From Lamellibrachia columna (taxonomy: Eukaryota; Annelida; Polychaeta; Sabellida; Siboglinidae), in assembly GCA_963662155.1 (NCBI GenBank), contig OY759261.1, positions 33,694,022-33,758,021 of the forward strand: a stretch of DNA of 64,000 bases, written 5' to 3'. The notes beneath the pieces were generated by a model. It was given only the letters and a program-made list of their open reading frames with translations, did no database searches and was not told the DNA's origin. Below are positions 1 to 12,507 of this stretch, one piece after another. Numbering within the stretch: the first letter of the stretch is position 1; the number at the start of each line of letters is the position of its first letter. The position numbers and the translations under genes are program-made.

Positions 1-592
1 GAGCAGCTGCCGAGAGGACGGAAGACATTCACCGGTACGTATATATATATCTGGTCCCCATCTCGAGCAGCTGCCGAGAGGACGGAAGACATTCACCGGT
101 ACGTATATATATCTGGTCCCCATCACGAGCAGCTGCCGAGAGGACGGAAGACATTCACCGATATGTATATATATCTGGTCTCCATCACGAGCAGCAGCCG
201 AGAGGACGGAAGACATTCACCGATACGTATATATATCTGGTCTCCATCACGAGCAGCAGCCGAGAGGACGGAAGACATTCACCGATACGTATATATATCT
301 GGTCTCCATCACGAGCAGCAGCCGAGAGGACGGAAGACATTCACCGATACGTATATATATCTGGTCCCCATCACGAGCAGCTGCCGAGAGGACGGAAGAC
401 ATTCACCGGTACGTATATATATCTGGTCTCCATCACGAGCAGCTGCCGAGAGGACGGAAGACATTCACCGGTACGTATATATATCTGGTCCCCATCACGA
501 GCAGCTGCCGAGAGGACGGAAGACATTCACCGATACGTATATATATCTGGTCTTCATCACGAGCAGCTGCCGAGAGGACGGAAGACATTCAT
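1..592. repeat. 62-bp minisatellite with internal (TA)n
   Basis: About ten head-to-tail copies of a 62-bp unit built on gagcagctgccgagaggacg plus an ATATAT stretch and ctggtcyccatcacga. The first unit is 64 bp because its AT run is longer. Copies differ at few sites (CTGCCG or CAGCCG, GGTACG or GATACG). The array is cut by the window edge on the left, so its true length is unknown. The open frame over it is an artefact of repetition. Confidence 0.95.
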
Positions 593-917
593 ACATTAAG
601 CTAAATGTATATCACGTCGGTTACATATGTTGGTTCGTATTTTTTTCTCGTGACAGTATGTCGCATACCACACCAGAGACAGTGACTGTGATGGATTGTT
701 CTCTAATGATAATGAGGCAGCTCCGCCATTTTGTTCAAAGTTGTCACAGTTCATTCAGCCGTGGAAATAAGTATAAACGAGAACCTGGCTACAGACACAT
801 GTGAATATGTTAGAGACTTTTCTTCGCGCAGTAATTGCAGCGTGGCTGAATGCTACTACCGACAGAAGTCGAGATGGCATTGGAAAGAACAGGTCTGTCA
901 GGGGGTGAAATGTACAG
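593..917. other. unassigned spacer
   Basis: Unique-looking sequence between two arrays. I see no gene, RNA or repeat signature here. Confidence 0.5.
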
Positions 918-1300
918 CGCTTTGAACAGTCCGAATGACTGGGTACCGGCCGTACCACGCTACCTTTACAAGTTAACAAAACAAACATCATGGCTTTGAG
1001 GCTACAGTGTAGCTTTGAACAGTCCGAATGACTGGGTACCGGCCGTACCACGCTACCTTTACAAGTTAACAAAACAAACATCATGGCTTTGAGGCTACAG
1101 TGTAACTTTGAACAGTCCGAATGACTGGGTACCGGCCGTACCACGCTACCTTTACAAGTTAACAAAACAAACATCATGGCTTTGAGGCTACAGTGTAGCT
1201 TTGAACAGTCCGAATGACTGGGTACCGCGCTATATAAGAACGTAACTTTACAAGTTAACAAAACAGACATCATGGATTTGGGGCTTCAGTGTAGCTTTGC
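918..1300. repeat. 93-bp tandem repeat, four copies
   Basis: The phrase tttgaacagtccgaatgac recurs at 921, 1014, 1107 and 1200, a 93-bp period. The first three copies are nearly identical. The fourth is rearranged after ctgggtaccg, as expected of an array edge. Because 93 is a multiple of three, a minus-strand frame stays open, but nothing else suggests coding. Confidence 0.95.
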
Positions 1301-1668
1301 CACGAATGTGGATCGACTTTCTCAAATGGTTCGCTTTCCAGTGGCTATAACGGAACTTTTATTGTTCCCTCAATACCTGTATTGATATAAATAGTTATAT
1401 GGCCATAACTTATGGAACTAAATAAAGTTATGGGACAAGTAGTCTACAAGTAACGAAGTGAAGTAGTTAACAAATAATCCCATTAGGAGAAACCCATTTA
1501 GTTTTAGAGATGATGCATTATACATCAAGAAACTGCTACATCTAAATAGTTGCCTGACACGTATATTTTTGTTTTATAAAAGCAGTCGATAATCGGGTTG
1601 GAGCAGAGCTCACTACCGTTGTGAGAAGAGTGCCTACATCTTTCTCGATGAGAACATTTGGAGCTGTA
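1301..1668. other. unassigned AT-rich spacer
   Basis: No recognisable gene or repeat between the 93-bp array and the TGCG microsatellite. Confidence 0.5.

Positions 1669-1755
<87 letters not shown>
1669..1755. repeat. (TGCG)n microsatellite
   Basis: A perfect tetranucleotide run of about 87 bp that alternates purine and pyrimidine and so could adopt Z-DNA. All frames read as CVRA-type repeats and are not genes. Confidence 0.97.
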
Positions 1756-2260
1756 CTACATGTGTGTGGTTCGTGCGTGCGTGTTATTTGTGGTAGGTAT
1801 TTTGCTGTTTATTTGGCTCTGTGTCTGTCAACGCCAGGGTTTGTCACTACGCATATTGTGTGTTGTTATCTCCCTGTCAAGGCGAACTAGATATGTTTTA
1901 AAAGGTGCGTCGTCAACAGCAACCCGTTTGCCGCTACAGCGGGACTGCGGGTAGTCACCCATGACGTGGTAGACGGATTCTTTCCGGCTGTACCCGCGCA
2001 CCCAGTATGTCTTGAACTCGTGCTTATATGGGTAATCTTGCAACAGGTATGAGGGGATCATGCAGAAATTTCGGGTATGTGCAAGTTTCATAGGCTGTTA
2101 CGACAGAAGCTAGAGTCAGTATAAAGTTGGAAGACAGTGCTCGAAATGTGTTGAGAAAGAAACAGCAACATATATATTAAAGGTACCATTCAACTGTTTG
2201 CGTAGAACCGCTATATAATTACAGTTAGCCAGAATAAACACAGCCAGCTACAGGCATGTA
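1756..2260. other. unassigned spacer
   Basis: No supported feature. Confidence 0.5.
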
Positions 2261-2360
2261 TCTCTCTCCCTCTCCCTCCCTCCCTCCCTCCCTCCCTCCC
2301 TCCCTCCTCCTCCCTCCCTCCCTCCCTCCCTCCCTCCCTCCCTCCCCTCCCTCCCTCCCA
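2261..2360. repeat. (CTCC/TCCC)n polypyrimidine microsatellite
   Basis: About 100 bp of almost pure C/T with mirror symmetry, so it could form triplex DNA. The Gly/Arg/Glu-rich minus-strand frames are low-complexity artefacts. Confidence 0.96.
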
Positions 2361-3344
2361 ACTATGGTCAGTAGAAAGGTGTGTAGATAACATACAGTGA
2401 GTTCATGTACAGTGAGTGACGACCTGGTATGAATGCTACCTACTCGATTGAAAACCAACCACGGGCGAGTTGCCACTGTAACAACGCAATTCAATGAGTC
2501 ACATTACTATGTAGTTAAGATGTATGTAGATTTCACTGTAACCTTTCTACGTGAACACAAGTCGGCCGAATCGTGTTTGATCTTAACGGGTTGTACTTTG
2601 TCCCACATTACTCTGTACCCAACTTCCAAGTGATTGCGAAATGCTGTCTGGAAAGTTGCCAGGCTGCATTCAGACCAGCCACCGGTGATCAGTTGAACAG
2701 TTTACATTGATAGCATTCACACAGGGTGAGTCACTGTGGTGTATTTATTATGTTGTTGTACGCTTGGCTGATGCTCGTGTACCAACCCCGAGGCACCTGT
2801 CCTCGGCCGTTCCACCAACAGGTCGTGTTTTCACCAGACAGCTAACCATATATGGGCAGAAATCCTGATTGACCGTATGACATGATATGGTATTTATAAC
2901 TTTACACTGCACATAATAGTACACTGAAAGATTGTTGCTATTTTCATCAACCGTGGCTGTTTGAGTCTAGCTACCGTGACCGCCATACACACATACTGTC
3001 TGAAGTGCTTTATGTGTATTAATGTACGCAGGTAATGCTATAAATAATGTATCACGAGCAATGTTTCGCCCATTTTTATTTCACATGAAACTAACAGCGG
3101 CGTGCATGTCTTCCATTGTGCACGCTCGTCAAACGTCCGCATAAGGTCCTTCGTACGGTACGAATGCTTCGTGTATACGCGTGATTACATGTACAGAGCA
3201 CGCGTGCATACATGCGTGCGCACGCGTGTGTGTTACTATGTCACCAGTTCGCCACAATCCGTAGTACGGCTAGTTTGATTATAACTTCAACGTGAGCATG
3301 TTTCGGACTTCGGGTGTTATTATTGTGATGTAGTGTAATACAGT
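2361..3344. other. unassigned spacer
   Basis: Mostly unique sequence. A short alternating purine-pyrimidine stretch rich in ACGCGTGC lies around 3176-3235. No gene supported. Confidence 0.5.
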
Positions 3345-3640
3345 AATACAGGTATCTTGGTGGAATACGTAACTACGGTTATCATAACGTCAGTATTATG
3401 ACAATGTCATATATAGTCTTACAGGTGTCTTGGTGGAATACATAACTAAAGTTATCATAACGTCAGTAAGATAGCAATGTCATACATAGTCTTAAAGGTA
3501 ACTTGGTGGAATACATAACTGAGGTCATCATAACAACGTAAATATTATAACAATGTCATACATAGTCATACAGGTAACTTGGTGGAATACATAACTAAGG
3601 TTATCATAACGTTAGTATTATAACACTGTCATACATTTCT
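3345..3640. repeat. 73-bp diverged tandem repeat, four copies
   Basis: The phrase cttggtggaatac recurs at about 73-76 bp spacing (unit starts 3351, 3424, 3497, 3573), each followed by gttatcataacg and caatgtcata. Divergence is higher than in the large satellites, so this array looks older. Confidence 0.9.
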
Positions 3641-3749
3641 AACATCAACATTGATTTAACAACCAACATTATAACTTATAAACAACTTATGTTTGCAGAG
3701 TATACCTATTTAAAATTATGAAGTTTGGGATTGTCACTTATTTATCCAT

Positions 3750-4232
3750 TATGACATCGACATTGAATCCCCTTAATTAGTCGTTCTAACGTCGACATTG
3801 AATCCCCTTAATTAGCAATGATGATATCAACATTGAATACCCTTATTTAGTCATGATGATATCAACATTGTATACCCTTAATTAGTAAATGATAATATCA
3901 GTACTGAATACCCTTAATTAGTAAATGAGGATATCAACATTGAATACCCTTATTTAGTCATGATGATATCAACATTAATTCCCGTAAGTAGTCAACATGT
4001 TATCAACATTAAATCCCCGTAAGTAGGCATGATGATATCAACATTAAATCCCCGTAAGTAGTCAACATGTTATCAACATTAAATCCCCGTAAGTAGGCAT
4101 GATGATATTAACATTAAATCCCCGTAAGTAGTCACCATGATATCAACATTAAATTCCCATGAGTAGTCATCATGGTATCAACATTAAATCCCCGTAAGAA
4201 GTCATCATGACATCAACCATAAATCCGGCACA
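3750..4232. repeat. ~37-bp degenerate tandem repeat
   Basis: About a dozen copies of a unit containing gatatcaacatt followed by a CCC and taagtagtca or taattagt. Left copies carry gaatacccttaattag and right copies aaatccccgtaagtag, so two subfamilies are ordered in space. This fits local unequal exchange. Confidence 0.9.
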
Positions 4233-4369
4233 GTATTTTTTTAAATTGATAATGCGTCATAAACCATCGTATACTTATAATGCAATAGGTAATTTCGACA
4301 TGGACGTGACATTTCAAATGTATTAAAACAATATTATATCAGCAAATGAAAACAATTATAAAATGAAGC

Positions 4370-4530
4370 CTGCTCAAATGACCACCTCCATAAAAAGACC
4401 ACCTGTCATTAACGACCATAGTCAACTCCCTTCACAATACTTCCGCACGTTAAATGACCTGCAGTAATCGACCACCTGTGCAAACAAACCTCTTTTCGAT
4501 CATTCATTGATATAAAGGTTTTTTGAGACA
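4370..4530. mobile_element. possible DNA-transposon terminal relic (GACCACC repeats)
   Basis: Degenerate reiterations of tgaccacctcc, agaccacctgtc, acgaccatag and cgaccacctgtg occur within about 120 bp. Motifs of this kind are found in terminal regions of some Tc1/mariner-superfamily MITEs in invertebrates. I see no opposite end, so this stays tentative. Confidence 0.3.
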
Positions 4531-4943
4531 ATTACTTCGGGAATTAATGTGTTTAGTAAATTCTACAACTAGGTTTAAATAATGCAAATATTATTTATTA
4601 TATTCCATGTGTCAAGGATTTTAAAACATATTTACACATAACAAACGTAAGGAGCATTATGTAATGCTATGAAGATATATTTATGATTGTTACGACTTTT
4701 AGAAGTTGGTTTTAAGATGTTTGTCATATGTCACATGACCATTGTTGAGTACGACACGAGACATTGTGTGGTGAGTGTGATTGTTACTTATATTGGAATA
4801 AAAAGGAATCAACATCGGTGCACCTGTCCAGACTGACAACGAGTGGCTGGTTACAACGTGTTTGAAGCAACAAATTCAACAGCTTTACGCTGTACCCCCA
4901 CAACGAGTTTGATCACATGAAACTGGTAATAAAATATAGCAGT
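4531..4943. other. unassigned AT-rich spacer
   Basis: No supported feature. Confidence 0.45.
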
Positions 4944-5158
4944 GTACCTGTTACACTTGGTACACTAATACCTGTTACACTTGGTACACAAATACCTGTT
5001 ACACTTGGTACATCAATACCTGGTACACTTGGTACACCAATACATGTTACACTAGGTACATAAATACATGTTACACCAATACCTGTTACACTTGGTACAC
5101 CAACACATGTTACGCTTGGTACACCAATACCTGCTACATTTGGTACACCAATATTTGT
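4944..5158. repeat. 24-bp tandem repeat
   Basis: About nine copies of tacctgttacacttggtacac plus a short variable end. Copies toward the right are more degenerate (acatgttac, acctgctac). Confidence 0.93.
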
Positions 5159-5244
5159 CTTGTTATGCTTGTGTGAAGCAACCCTATTAATGTGTATGAG
5201 GCAGATTTACAATTATATTTCTTTTATCTTGTTTTTCGTACGTG

Positions 5245-5327
5245 TGTAGCCCGCCCGGATCATACAATGATGTATGTCAATTTTATGTTTAAGCAAATTC
5301 ACACTGCTAGCATTAACCGGTTGCGAA
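5245..5327 (-). pseudogene. LINE (CR1-like) RT C-terminal scrap
   Basis: Read on the minus strand this fragment gives ASVNLLKHKIDIHH followed by RAGYT. It resembles the C-terminal tail of the LINE relic at 62.69-62.94 kb (SSVNMFKNKVDTYL then RAGYK), and the nucleotides also align around attcacactgctagca. Such an S-x-N-x-[FL]-K-x-[KR]-[VIL]-D motif is typical of the extreme C terminus of CR1/Jockey-like ORF2 proteins. It is an isolated piece of about 80 bp with no function expected. Confidence 0.45.
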
Positions 5328-5650
5328 GTGATAGCATATGAAGTTGTTATTTAATGTCATATTTGACTGTAATTTGATGACAACTATCGCAGTGCGATAC
5401 CCCGCTCTAGCAATGTGCCAATACATATTTACATAAGCTTGGGGTAAGTCTACAAGATCATTAACGCAAATTGCCAATAGGCTATTGAAGTGCTATGCTT
5501 AGTAACCTGATTACTAACATTTATGAACTAATTACGTTGTTTACATTATCACTTTCCGTTCTGAGACAGGAACAGATCTTCGGACGTTAAGTGAGGACTA
5601 GATTTGGTGTGTTTTTGCTAACTGTCACTGTAAGTATTCCAACAAAAAAA
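5328..5650. other. unassigned spacer
   Basis: No supported feature beyond the possible extension of the adjacent LINE scrap. Confidence 0.4.
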
Positions 5651-5698
<48 letters not shown>

Positions 5699-5705
5699 CA
5701 CACAT
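5651..5705. repeat. (CGCA)n(CA)n microsatellite
   Basis: A CGCA tetranucleotide run that grades into a CA dinucleotide run after an A7 tract. Confidence 0.97.
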
Positions 5706-6491
5706 ACTGGTTTCCATGACGACGCAATTAACACTTGACAATTGACATATATTATATATGATAAGGGCAATTTAATCATTCTCAGTTTTTTTTTATTTTA
5801 TTTTATAAAATATATGTTGTATGATTAATATGTAAATGATGTCTGAGTTCGGCCATAGAAAATAGTGTATAACTAAATATGTTATCGAGTGAAAATAAAA
5901 TTATCAATCAATCAATCAAATACAATTATCATAACCTTTCATACTTATGCTAACTAATAATATATGTATTAGTTGACACCAATTAATTCACAAATGTATT
6001 ACTTTTGAACTTGCTTGGTGTTGTTACTTAATTTAATATACACAGTGTCAAAATATAAAATGAATTGTCATGGCTAATCAATAAGTATATTTCGTCAGAT
6101 TACGTCATAGAAATGTGATGTTATCACTCTAACAAAGTGTATAAACTGATTAAAGGTATATAAATTGATTAGACTTGTTTGGTGACAAGACGTCATCCTC
6201 CGTGTTAAAATTGTTGAACCAAGATGTGGATTCAATATACAACTTCAATGAAAACAACGCGGACCTGAAATTTCTTTCAGACTCAGACATTCGCATTTAG
6301 AGCAACGCTTTACTTTCCAGTTGATCCGTTTGAAATATGATATTTTCACTATGACAATTTATTATGTTTTGATGTCCGAAAACTACTGTAGTTTGATTTT
6401 TCTCTGTTTTAGTGTTGATGACTTATGATATTGTCTAAGCATTTCTTGCATTCGTGTATACTAAGTCATACAGTGACGTATCTAGGATCTC
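5706..6491. other. AT-rich spacer with short ATCA run
   Basis: AT-rich sequence with a small (atca)n run near 5905-5920 following aataaaatt, which could be a decayed retroposon tail. No gene is supported. Confidence 0.4.
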
Positions 6492-6547
6492 ACGGGGGGC
6501 AAAGGGGGGCCAAATGGAGGCCAAAGAGAGGCCAAAGGGGGGCCAAG
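6492..6547. repeat. G-rich GGCCAAA short tandem repeat
   Basis: Five short reiterations of ggggggccaaa or variants (gaggccaaag). It follows gtgacgtatctaggatctc, which looks like the start of a dispersed repeat, but no second terminus is visible. Confidence 0.7.
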
Positions 6548-7648
6548 CTTAGTCACCCATTAGTTACCATGTTATTATGTAGAGGCGCATATGTCACATG
6601 AAAAAAATAAGCCAGGGTTGGCACGGTCCAACGCTCCCCCCATAAATGTGCCACGGAAGCCGCCTCTTAATATGTGCTGTTAAGTGTTACACAGATGGGC
6701 GACACTATTTGATCAGTTGTCCAGTCCCTGGTCAGTACGTATATTCAAGGTACCTGTCAAATACAGTCACGCAAAACACACTCACCGAGTGAAGAAACCC
6801 TCGTCGTTGAGGCGGCGGCCGTCAGACGTTGGATCGGCGAGTATTCCAAATATACGCACTCACACGGACCGGTAATGTCTGTGCTCTCAGAATCATACGA
6901 AAGACGTCTTCAAAGACTGACGTAGCGTAATCCGTGTCAACCTTTGGTGGTGTATATCGAACACGACTTACATAAATGTGATTCACCAGTATCAATGTTA
7001 AACCCGGATGTGTGTGACCTTGCTGCGGTTACCCCTGGGGTCACTGTCGAAACCAGTCATGCATGTCCTTGTGGTATTGACGTCAATCCTACCTTTTCCT
7101 GTTCGTCTGGCATGGTGCTTCTGTTGGGATAAAAACATTCTACCCAGGAGCAGCGACTAATTGTTGCTAAATAAACGTACAAAAATAGAAAAACAATTAA
7201 CACAACTATTTAACAACACAACATAGCCAAGAACACACTAAATTACGGTCATCCGCACTACGCATTCAAAGACACTATGTTAAACAAAAGGCGTGTCCTC
7301 ACTCAGTTAATATCATATGTTCATATTTTATATACGTTTGTTGAACTGGTTGTGTCCGATAATTATTCTCCTTCAAGTCGCGAGTGAGTAGTTGACCCCT
7401 TCGAGTCTGTCACGCCTCAGTAGGTTGAACAACGTCTGCGACGGCTCAAATAACACAACAAGTAGACGTCGAACAATACGGTCGCGGTCGTGAATCTTTG
7501 ATTCAGCAGGCAGCATTCGCCTGGCGGATGTCGAACAAACTGCGTAGCACGATAATCAACATATTTTCGTTCCAAAAGTTTAAAAACCAACCACAACTTG
7601 GTATGACATTATGAATGGCGTATTTATGTTGAAAGTCGTTCTGCAGCC
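6548..7648. other. unassigned spacer
   Basis: No gene with supporting features. The short open frames at 6,684 and 6,944 have no recognisable domain. The last 30 bases (ctgcagccagttgtgattta onward) are the junction into the large satellite and have a relative at 18.9 kb. Confidence 0.45.
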
Positions 7649-10600
7649 AGTTGTGATTTATTAGGTTTATCCCAGCCAGGTGTATGACCAGCTTCCGTTC
7701 TACGTCGCGTACAATTTATTAGGTTTATCCCAGCCAGATGTGTATGACCAGCTTCCGTTCTACGTCGCGTACAATTTATTAGGTTTATCCCAGCCAGGTG
7801 TATGACCAGCTTCCGTTCTACGTCGCGTACAATTTATTAGGTTTATCCCAGCCAGATGTGTATGACCAGCTTCCGTTCTACGTCGCGTACAATTTATTAG
7901 GTTTATCCCAGCCAGGTGTGTATGACCAGCTTCCGTTCTACGTCGCGTACAATTTATTAGGTTTATCCCAGCCAGGTGTATGACCAGCTTCCGTTCTACG
8001 TCGCGTACAATTTATTAGGTTTATCCCAGCCAGATGTGTATGACCAGCTTCCGTTCTACGTCGCGTACACTTTATTAGGTTTATCCCAGCCAGGTGTGTA
8101 TGACCAGCTTCCGTTCTACGTCGCGTACAATTTATTAGGTTTATCCCAGCCAGATGTGTATGACCAGCTTCCGTTCTACGTCGCGTACAATTTATTAGGT
8201 TTATCCCAGCCAGGTGTGTATGACCAGCTTCCGTTCTACGTCGCGTACAATTTATTAGGTTTATCCCAGCCAGATGTGTATGACCAGCTTCCGTTCTACG
8301 TCGCGTACAATTTATTAGGTTTATCCCAGCCAGGTGTGTATGACCAGCTTCCGTTCTACGTCGCGTACAATTTATTAGGTTTATCCCAGCCAGATGTGTA
8401 TGACCAGCTTCCGTTCTACGTCGCGTACAATTTATTAGGTTTATCCCAGCCAGGTGTATGACCAGCTTCCGTTCTACGTCGCGTACAATTTATTAGGTTT
8501 ATCCCAGCCAGATGTGTATGACCAGCTTCCGTTCTACGTCGCGTACACTTTATTAGGTTTATCCCAGCCAGGTGTGTATGACCAGCTTGTCTTCCGTTCT
8601 ACGTCGCGTACAATTTATTAGGTTTATCCCAGCCAGGTGTGTATGACCAGCTTCCGTTCTACGTCGCGTACACTTTATTAGGTTTATCCCAGCCAGGTGT
8701 GTATGACCAGCTTGTCTTCCGTTCTACGTCGCGTACAATTTATTAGGTTTATCCCAGCCAGGTGTGTATGACCAGCTTCCGTTCTACGTCGCGTACAATT
8801 TATTAGGTTTATCCCAGCCAGGTGTGTATGACCAGCTTCCGTTCTACGTCGCGTACACTTTATTAGGTTTATCCCAGCCAGGTGTGTATGACCAGCTTGT
8901 CTTCCGTTCTACGTCGCGTACAATTTATTAGGTTTATCCCAGCCAGGTGTGTATGACCAGCTTCCGTTCTACGTCGCGTACACTTTATTAGGTTTATCCC
9001 AGCCAGGTGTGTATGACCAGCTTGTCTTCCGTTCTACGTCGCGTACAATTTATTAGGTTTATCCCAGCCAGGTGTGTATGACCAGCTTCCGTTCTACGTC
9101 GCGTACAATTTATTAGGTTTATCCCAGCCAGGTGTGTATGACCAGCTTCCGTTCTACGTCGCGTACAATTTATTAGGTTTATCCCAGCCAGGTGTGTATG
9201 ACCAGCTTCCGTTCTACGTCCCGTACAATTTATTAGGTTTATCCCAGCCAGGTGTGTATGACCAGCTTCCGTTCTACGTCGCGTACAATTTATTAGGTTT
9301 ATCCCAGCCAGATGTGTATGACCAGCTTATCTTCCGTTCTACGTCGCGTACAATTTATTAGGTTTATCCCAGCCAGATGTGTATGACCAGCTTGTCTTCC
9401 GTTCTACGTCGCGTACAATTTATTAGGTTTATCCCAGCCAGGTGTGTATGACCAGCTTCCGTTCTACGTCGCGTACAATTAATTAGGTTTATCCCAGCCA
9501 GATGTGTATGACCAGCTTGTCTTCCGTTCTACGTCGCGTACAATTTATTAGGTTTATCCCAGCCAGATGTGTATGACCAGTTTGTCTTCCGTTCTACGTC
9601 GCGTACTATTTATTAGGTTTATCCCAGCCAGGTGTGTATGACCAGCTTCCGTTCTACGTCCCGTACAATTTATTAGGTTTATCCCAGCCAGGTGTGTATG
9701 ACCAGCTTCCGTTCTACGTCGCGTACAATTTATTAGGTTTATCCCAGCCAGATGTGTATGACCAGCTTGTCTTCCGTTCTACGTCGCGTACAATTTATTA
9801 GGTTTATCCCAGCCAGGTGTGTATGACCAGCTTCCGTTCTACGTCGCGTACAATTAATTAGGTTTATCCCAGCCAGATGTGTATGACCAGCTTGTCTTCC
9901 GTTCTACGTCGCGTACAATTTATTAGGTTTATCCCAGCCAGGTGTGTATGACCAGCTTGTCTTCCGTTCTACGTCGCGTACAATTTATTAGGTTTATCCC
10001 AGCCAGATGTGTATGACCAGCTTGTCTTCCGTTCTACGTCGCGTACAATTTATTAGGTTTATCCCAGCCAGGTGTGTATGACCAGCTTCCGTTCTACGTC
10101 GCGTACAATTAATTAGGTTTATCCCAGCCAGATGTGTATGACCAGCTTGTCTTCCGTTCTACGTCGCGTACAATTTATTAGGTTTATCCCAGCCAGATGT
10201 GTACGACCAGCTTGTCTTCCGTTCTACGTCGCGTACAATTTATTAGGTTTATCCCAGCCAGATGTGTACGACCAGCTTGTCTTCCGTTCTACGTCGCATA
10301 CAATTTATTAGGTTTATCCCAGCCAGGTGTGTATGACCAGCTTGTCTTCCGTTCTACGTCGCGTACAATTTATTAGGTTTATCCCAGCCAGATGTGTATG
10401 ACCAGCTTGTCTTCCGTTCTACGTCGCGTACAATTTATTAGGTTTATCCCAGCCAGATGTGTATGACCAGCTTCCGTTCTACGTCGCGTACAATTTATTA
10501 GGTTTATCCCAGCCAGATGTGTATGACCAGCTTCCGTTCTACGTCGCGTACAATTTATTAGGTTTATCCCAGCCAGATGTGTATGACCAGCTTGCCTTCC

Positions 10601-11631
10601 GTTCTACGTCGCGTACTATTTATTAGGTTTATCCCAGCCAGGTGTGTATGACCAGCTTCCGTTCTACGTCGCGTACAATTTATTAGGTTTATCCCAGCCA
10701 GGTGTGTATGACCAGCTTGCCTTCCGTTCTACGTCGCGTACAATTTATTAGGTTTATCCCAGCCAGATGTGTATGACCAGCTTGCCTTCCGTTCTACGTC
10801 GCGTACTATTTATTAGGTTTATCCCAGCCAGGTGTGTATGACCAGCTTCCGTTCTACGTCGCGTACAATTTATTAGGTTTATCCCAGCCAGGTGTGTATG
10901 ACCAGCTTGCCTTCCGTTCTACGTCGCGTACAATTTATTAGGTTTATCCCAGCCAGATGTGTATGACCAGCTTGCCTTCCGTTCTACGTCGCGTACTATT
11001 TATTAGGTTTATCCCAGCCAGGTGTGTATGACCAGCTTCCGTTCTACGTCGCGTACAATTTATTAGGTTTATCCCAGCCAGGTGTGTATGACCAGCTTGC
11101 CTTCCGTTCTACGTCGCGTGCAATTTATTAGGTTTATCCCAGCCAGATGTGTATGACCAGCTTGCCTTCCGTTCTACGTCGCGTACTATTTATTAGGTTT
11201 ATCCCAGCCAGGTGTGTATGACCAGCTTCCGTTCTACGTCGCGTACAATTTATTAGGTTTATCCCAGCCAGGTGTGTATGACCAGCTTGCCTTCCGTTCT
11301 ACGTCGCGTACAATTTATTAGGTTTATCCCAGCCAGATGTGTATGACCAGCTTCCGTTCTACGTCGCGTACAATTTATTAGGTTTATCCCAGCCAGATGT
11401 GTATGACCAGCTTGTCTTCCGTTCTACGTCGCGTACAATTTATTAGGTTTATCCCAGCCAGATGTGTATGACCAGCTTGTCTTTCGTTCTACGTCGCGTA
11501 CAATTTATTAGGTTTATCCCAGCCAGATGTGTATGACCAGCTTGTCTTCCGTTCTACGTCGCGTACAATGTATTAGGTTTATCCCAGCCAGATGTGTATG
11601 ACCAGCTTCCGTTCTACGTCGCGTACAATTT
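7649..11631. repeat. 60/65-bp satellite array, ~4 kb
   Basis: Roughly 65 head-to-tail copies of a 60-bp monomer built on tatgaccagcttccgttc, tacgtcgcgtacaattta and ttaggtttatcccagcca. Length variants are a 58-bp form (ggtgta for ggtgtgta) and a 65-bp form with a 5-bp insertion (cttgtcttccg or cttgccttccg). The 65-bp form is absent on the left and common on the right. Higher-order structure is clear: a 120-bp GGTG/GATG dimer alternates at 7.98-8.46 kb, a 478-bp block repeats (7,974 to 8,454), a ~310-bp period runs at 8.55-9.0 kb, and a 190-bp trimer runs at 10.58-11.33 kb. The 20-residue peptide frame is open only where pure 60-bp monomers run together. Confidence 0.98.
10575..11335. repeat. 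190-bp higher-order repeat within the satellite
   Basis: Four successive trimers. Each is a 65-bp monomer with cttgcc and gtactattt, a 60-bp monomer with ggtg, and a 65-bp monomer with cttgcc and gtacaattt. The diagnostic cttgcc-plus-tactattt monomer starts at 10,591, 10,781, 10,971 and 11,161, exactly 190 bp apart. This is the pattern expected from recent block amplification by unequal exchange or rolling-circle re-insertion. Confidence 0.95.
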
Positions 11632-11649
11632 CCCGTTGGTATTCCGTTG

Positions 11650-12118
11650 TCATAGATACCCCTTTTAATATACACAGGCCTTATATGACGTCACCTAAGG
11701 TTTGTGCTGATGAGATACCGCTTGGAACATACTCAGGCATTATATGACGCCACCTAAGGTTTGTGATGATGAGATACCGCTTGGAACATACTCAAGCCTT
11801 ATATGACGTCACCTAATGTTTGTGATGATGAGATACCGCTTGGAACATACTCAGGCATTATATGACGTCACCTAAGGTTTGTGATGATGAGATACCGCTT
11901 GGAACATACTCAGGCATTATATGACGCCACCTAAGGTTTGTGAAGGTGAGATATACTTTGGAATATATTCAGGTCTTACATGACATCATCTAAGGTTTAT
12001 TGTGGTGAGATACCCACTGGAACATATTCAGACCTTATATGACACCCTCTGAGGTATGTAATAGTGATATGCCCTTTGGAACATACCTTGGCCACATTTG
12101 ACATCCTCTAAGGTATGT
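11650..12118. repeat. 59-bp tandem repeat
   Basis: About eight copies of gatgagataccgcttggaac, atactcaggcattatatgac and gtcacctaaggtttgtg. The central copies are nearly identical and both edges are diverged. It abuts the end of the large satellite after a spacer of about 20 bp. Confidence 0.95.
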
Positions 12119-12168
12119 TCCTTACAAATGTCCCTGCGACTTTTACAACATATACTGAATTCAAATTG

Positions 12169-12456
12169 CTTTACACTTCACTCCCTGCAGACCTGTTCAC
12201 CCCAACACCAACTCGACTTTACACTTCACTCCCTGCAGACCTGTTCACCCCAACACCAACTCGACTTTACACTTCACTCCCTGCAGACCTGTTCACCCCA
12301 ACACCAACTCGACTTTACACTTCACTCCCTGCAGACCTGTTCACCCCAACACCAACTCGACTTTACACTTCACTCCCTGCAGACCTGTTCATTCCAACAC
12401 CAACTCGACTTTACACTTCACTCCCTGCAGACCTGTTCATCCCAACATCAACTCGA
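12169..12456. repeat. 48-bp tandem repeat, six copies
   Basis: Exactly 6 x 48 bp of ctttacacttcactccctgc, agacctgttcaccccaacac and caactcga. Since 48 is a multiple of three, two plus-strand frames stay open. The first five copies are almost identical. Confidence 0.96.
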
Positions 12457-12507
12457 CCCAATTACTGTGTGGTTGAGAATATTTGTTCATATATCCACCG
12501 TTATAAA

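Noticed and set aside
7798..9361. 20-residue YDQLPFYVAYNLLGLSQPG repeat protein
   Set aside because: The 58- and 65-bp monomers shift the frame repeatedly, and the same array is non-coding over most of its length.
7649..11631. CRISPR-like array
   Set aside because: Monomers are contiguous and there are no unique spacers. The genome is clearly eukaryotic.
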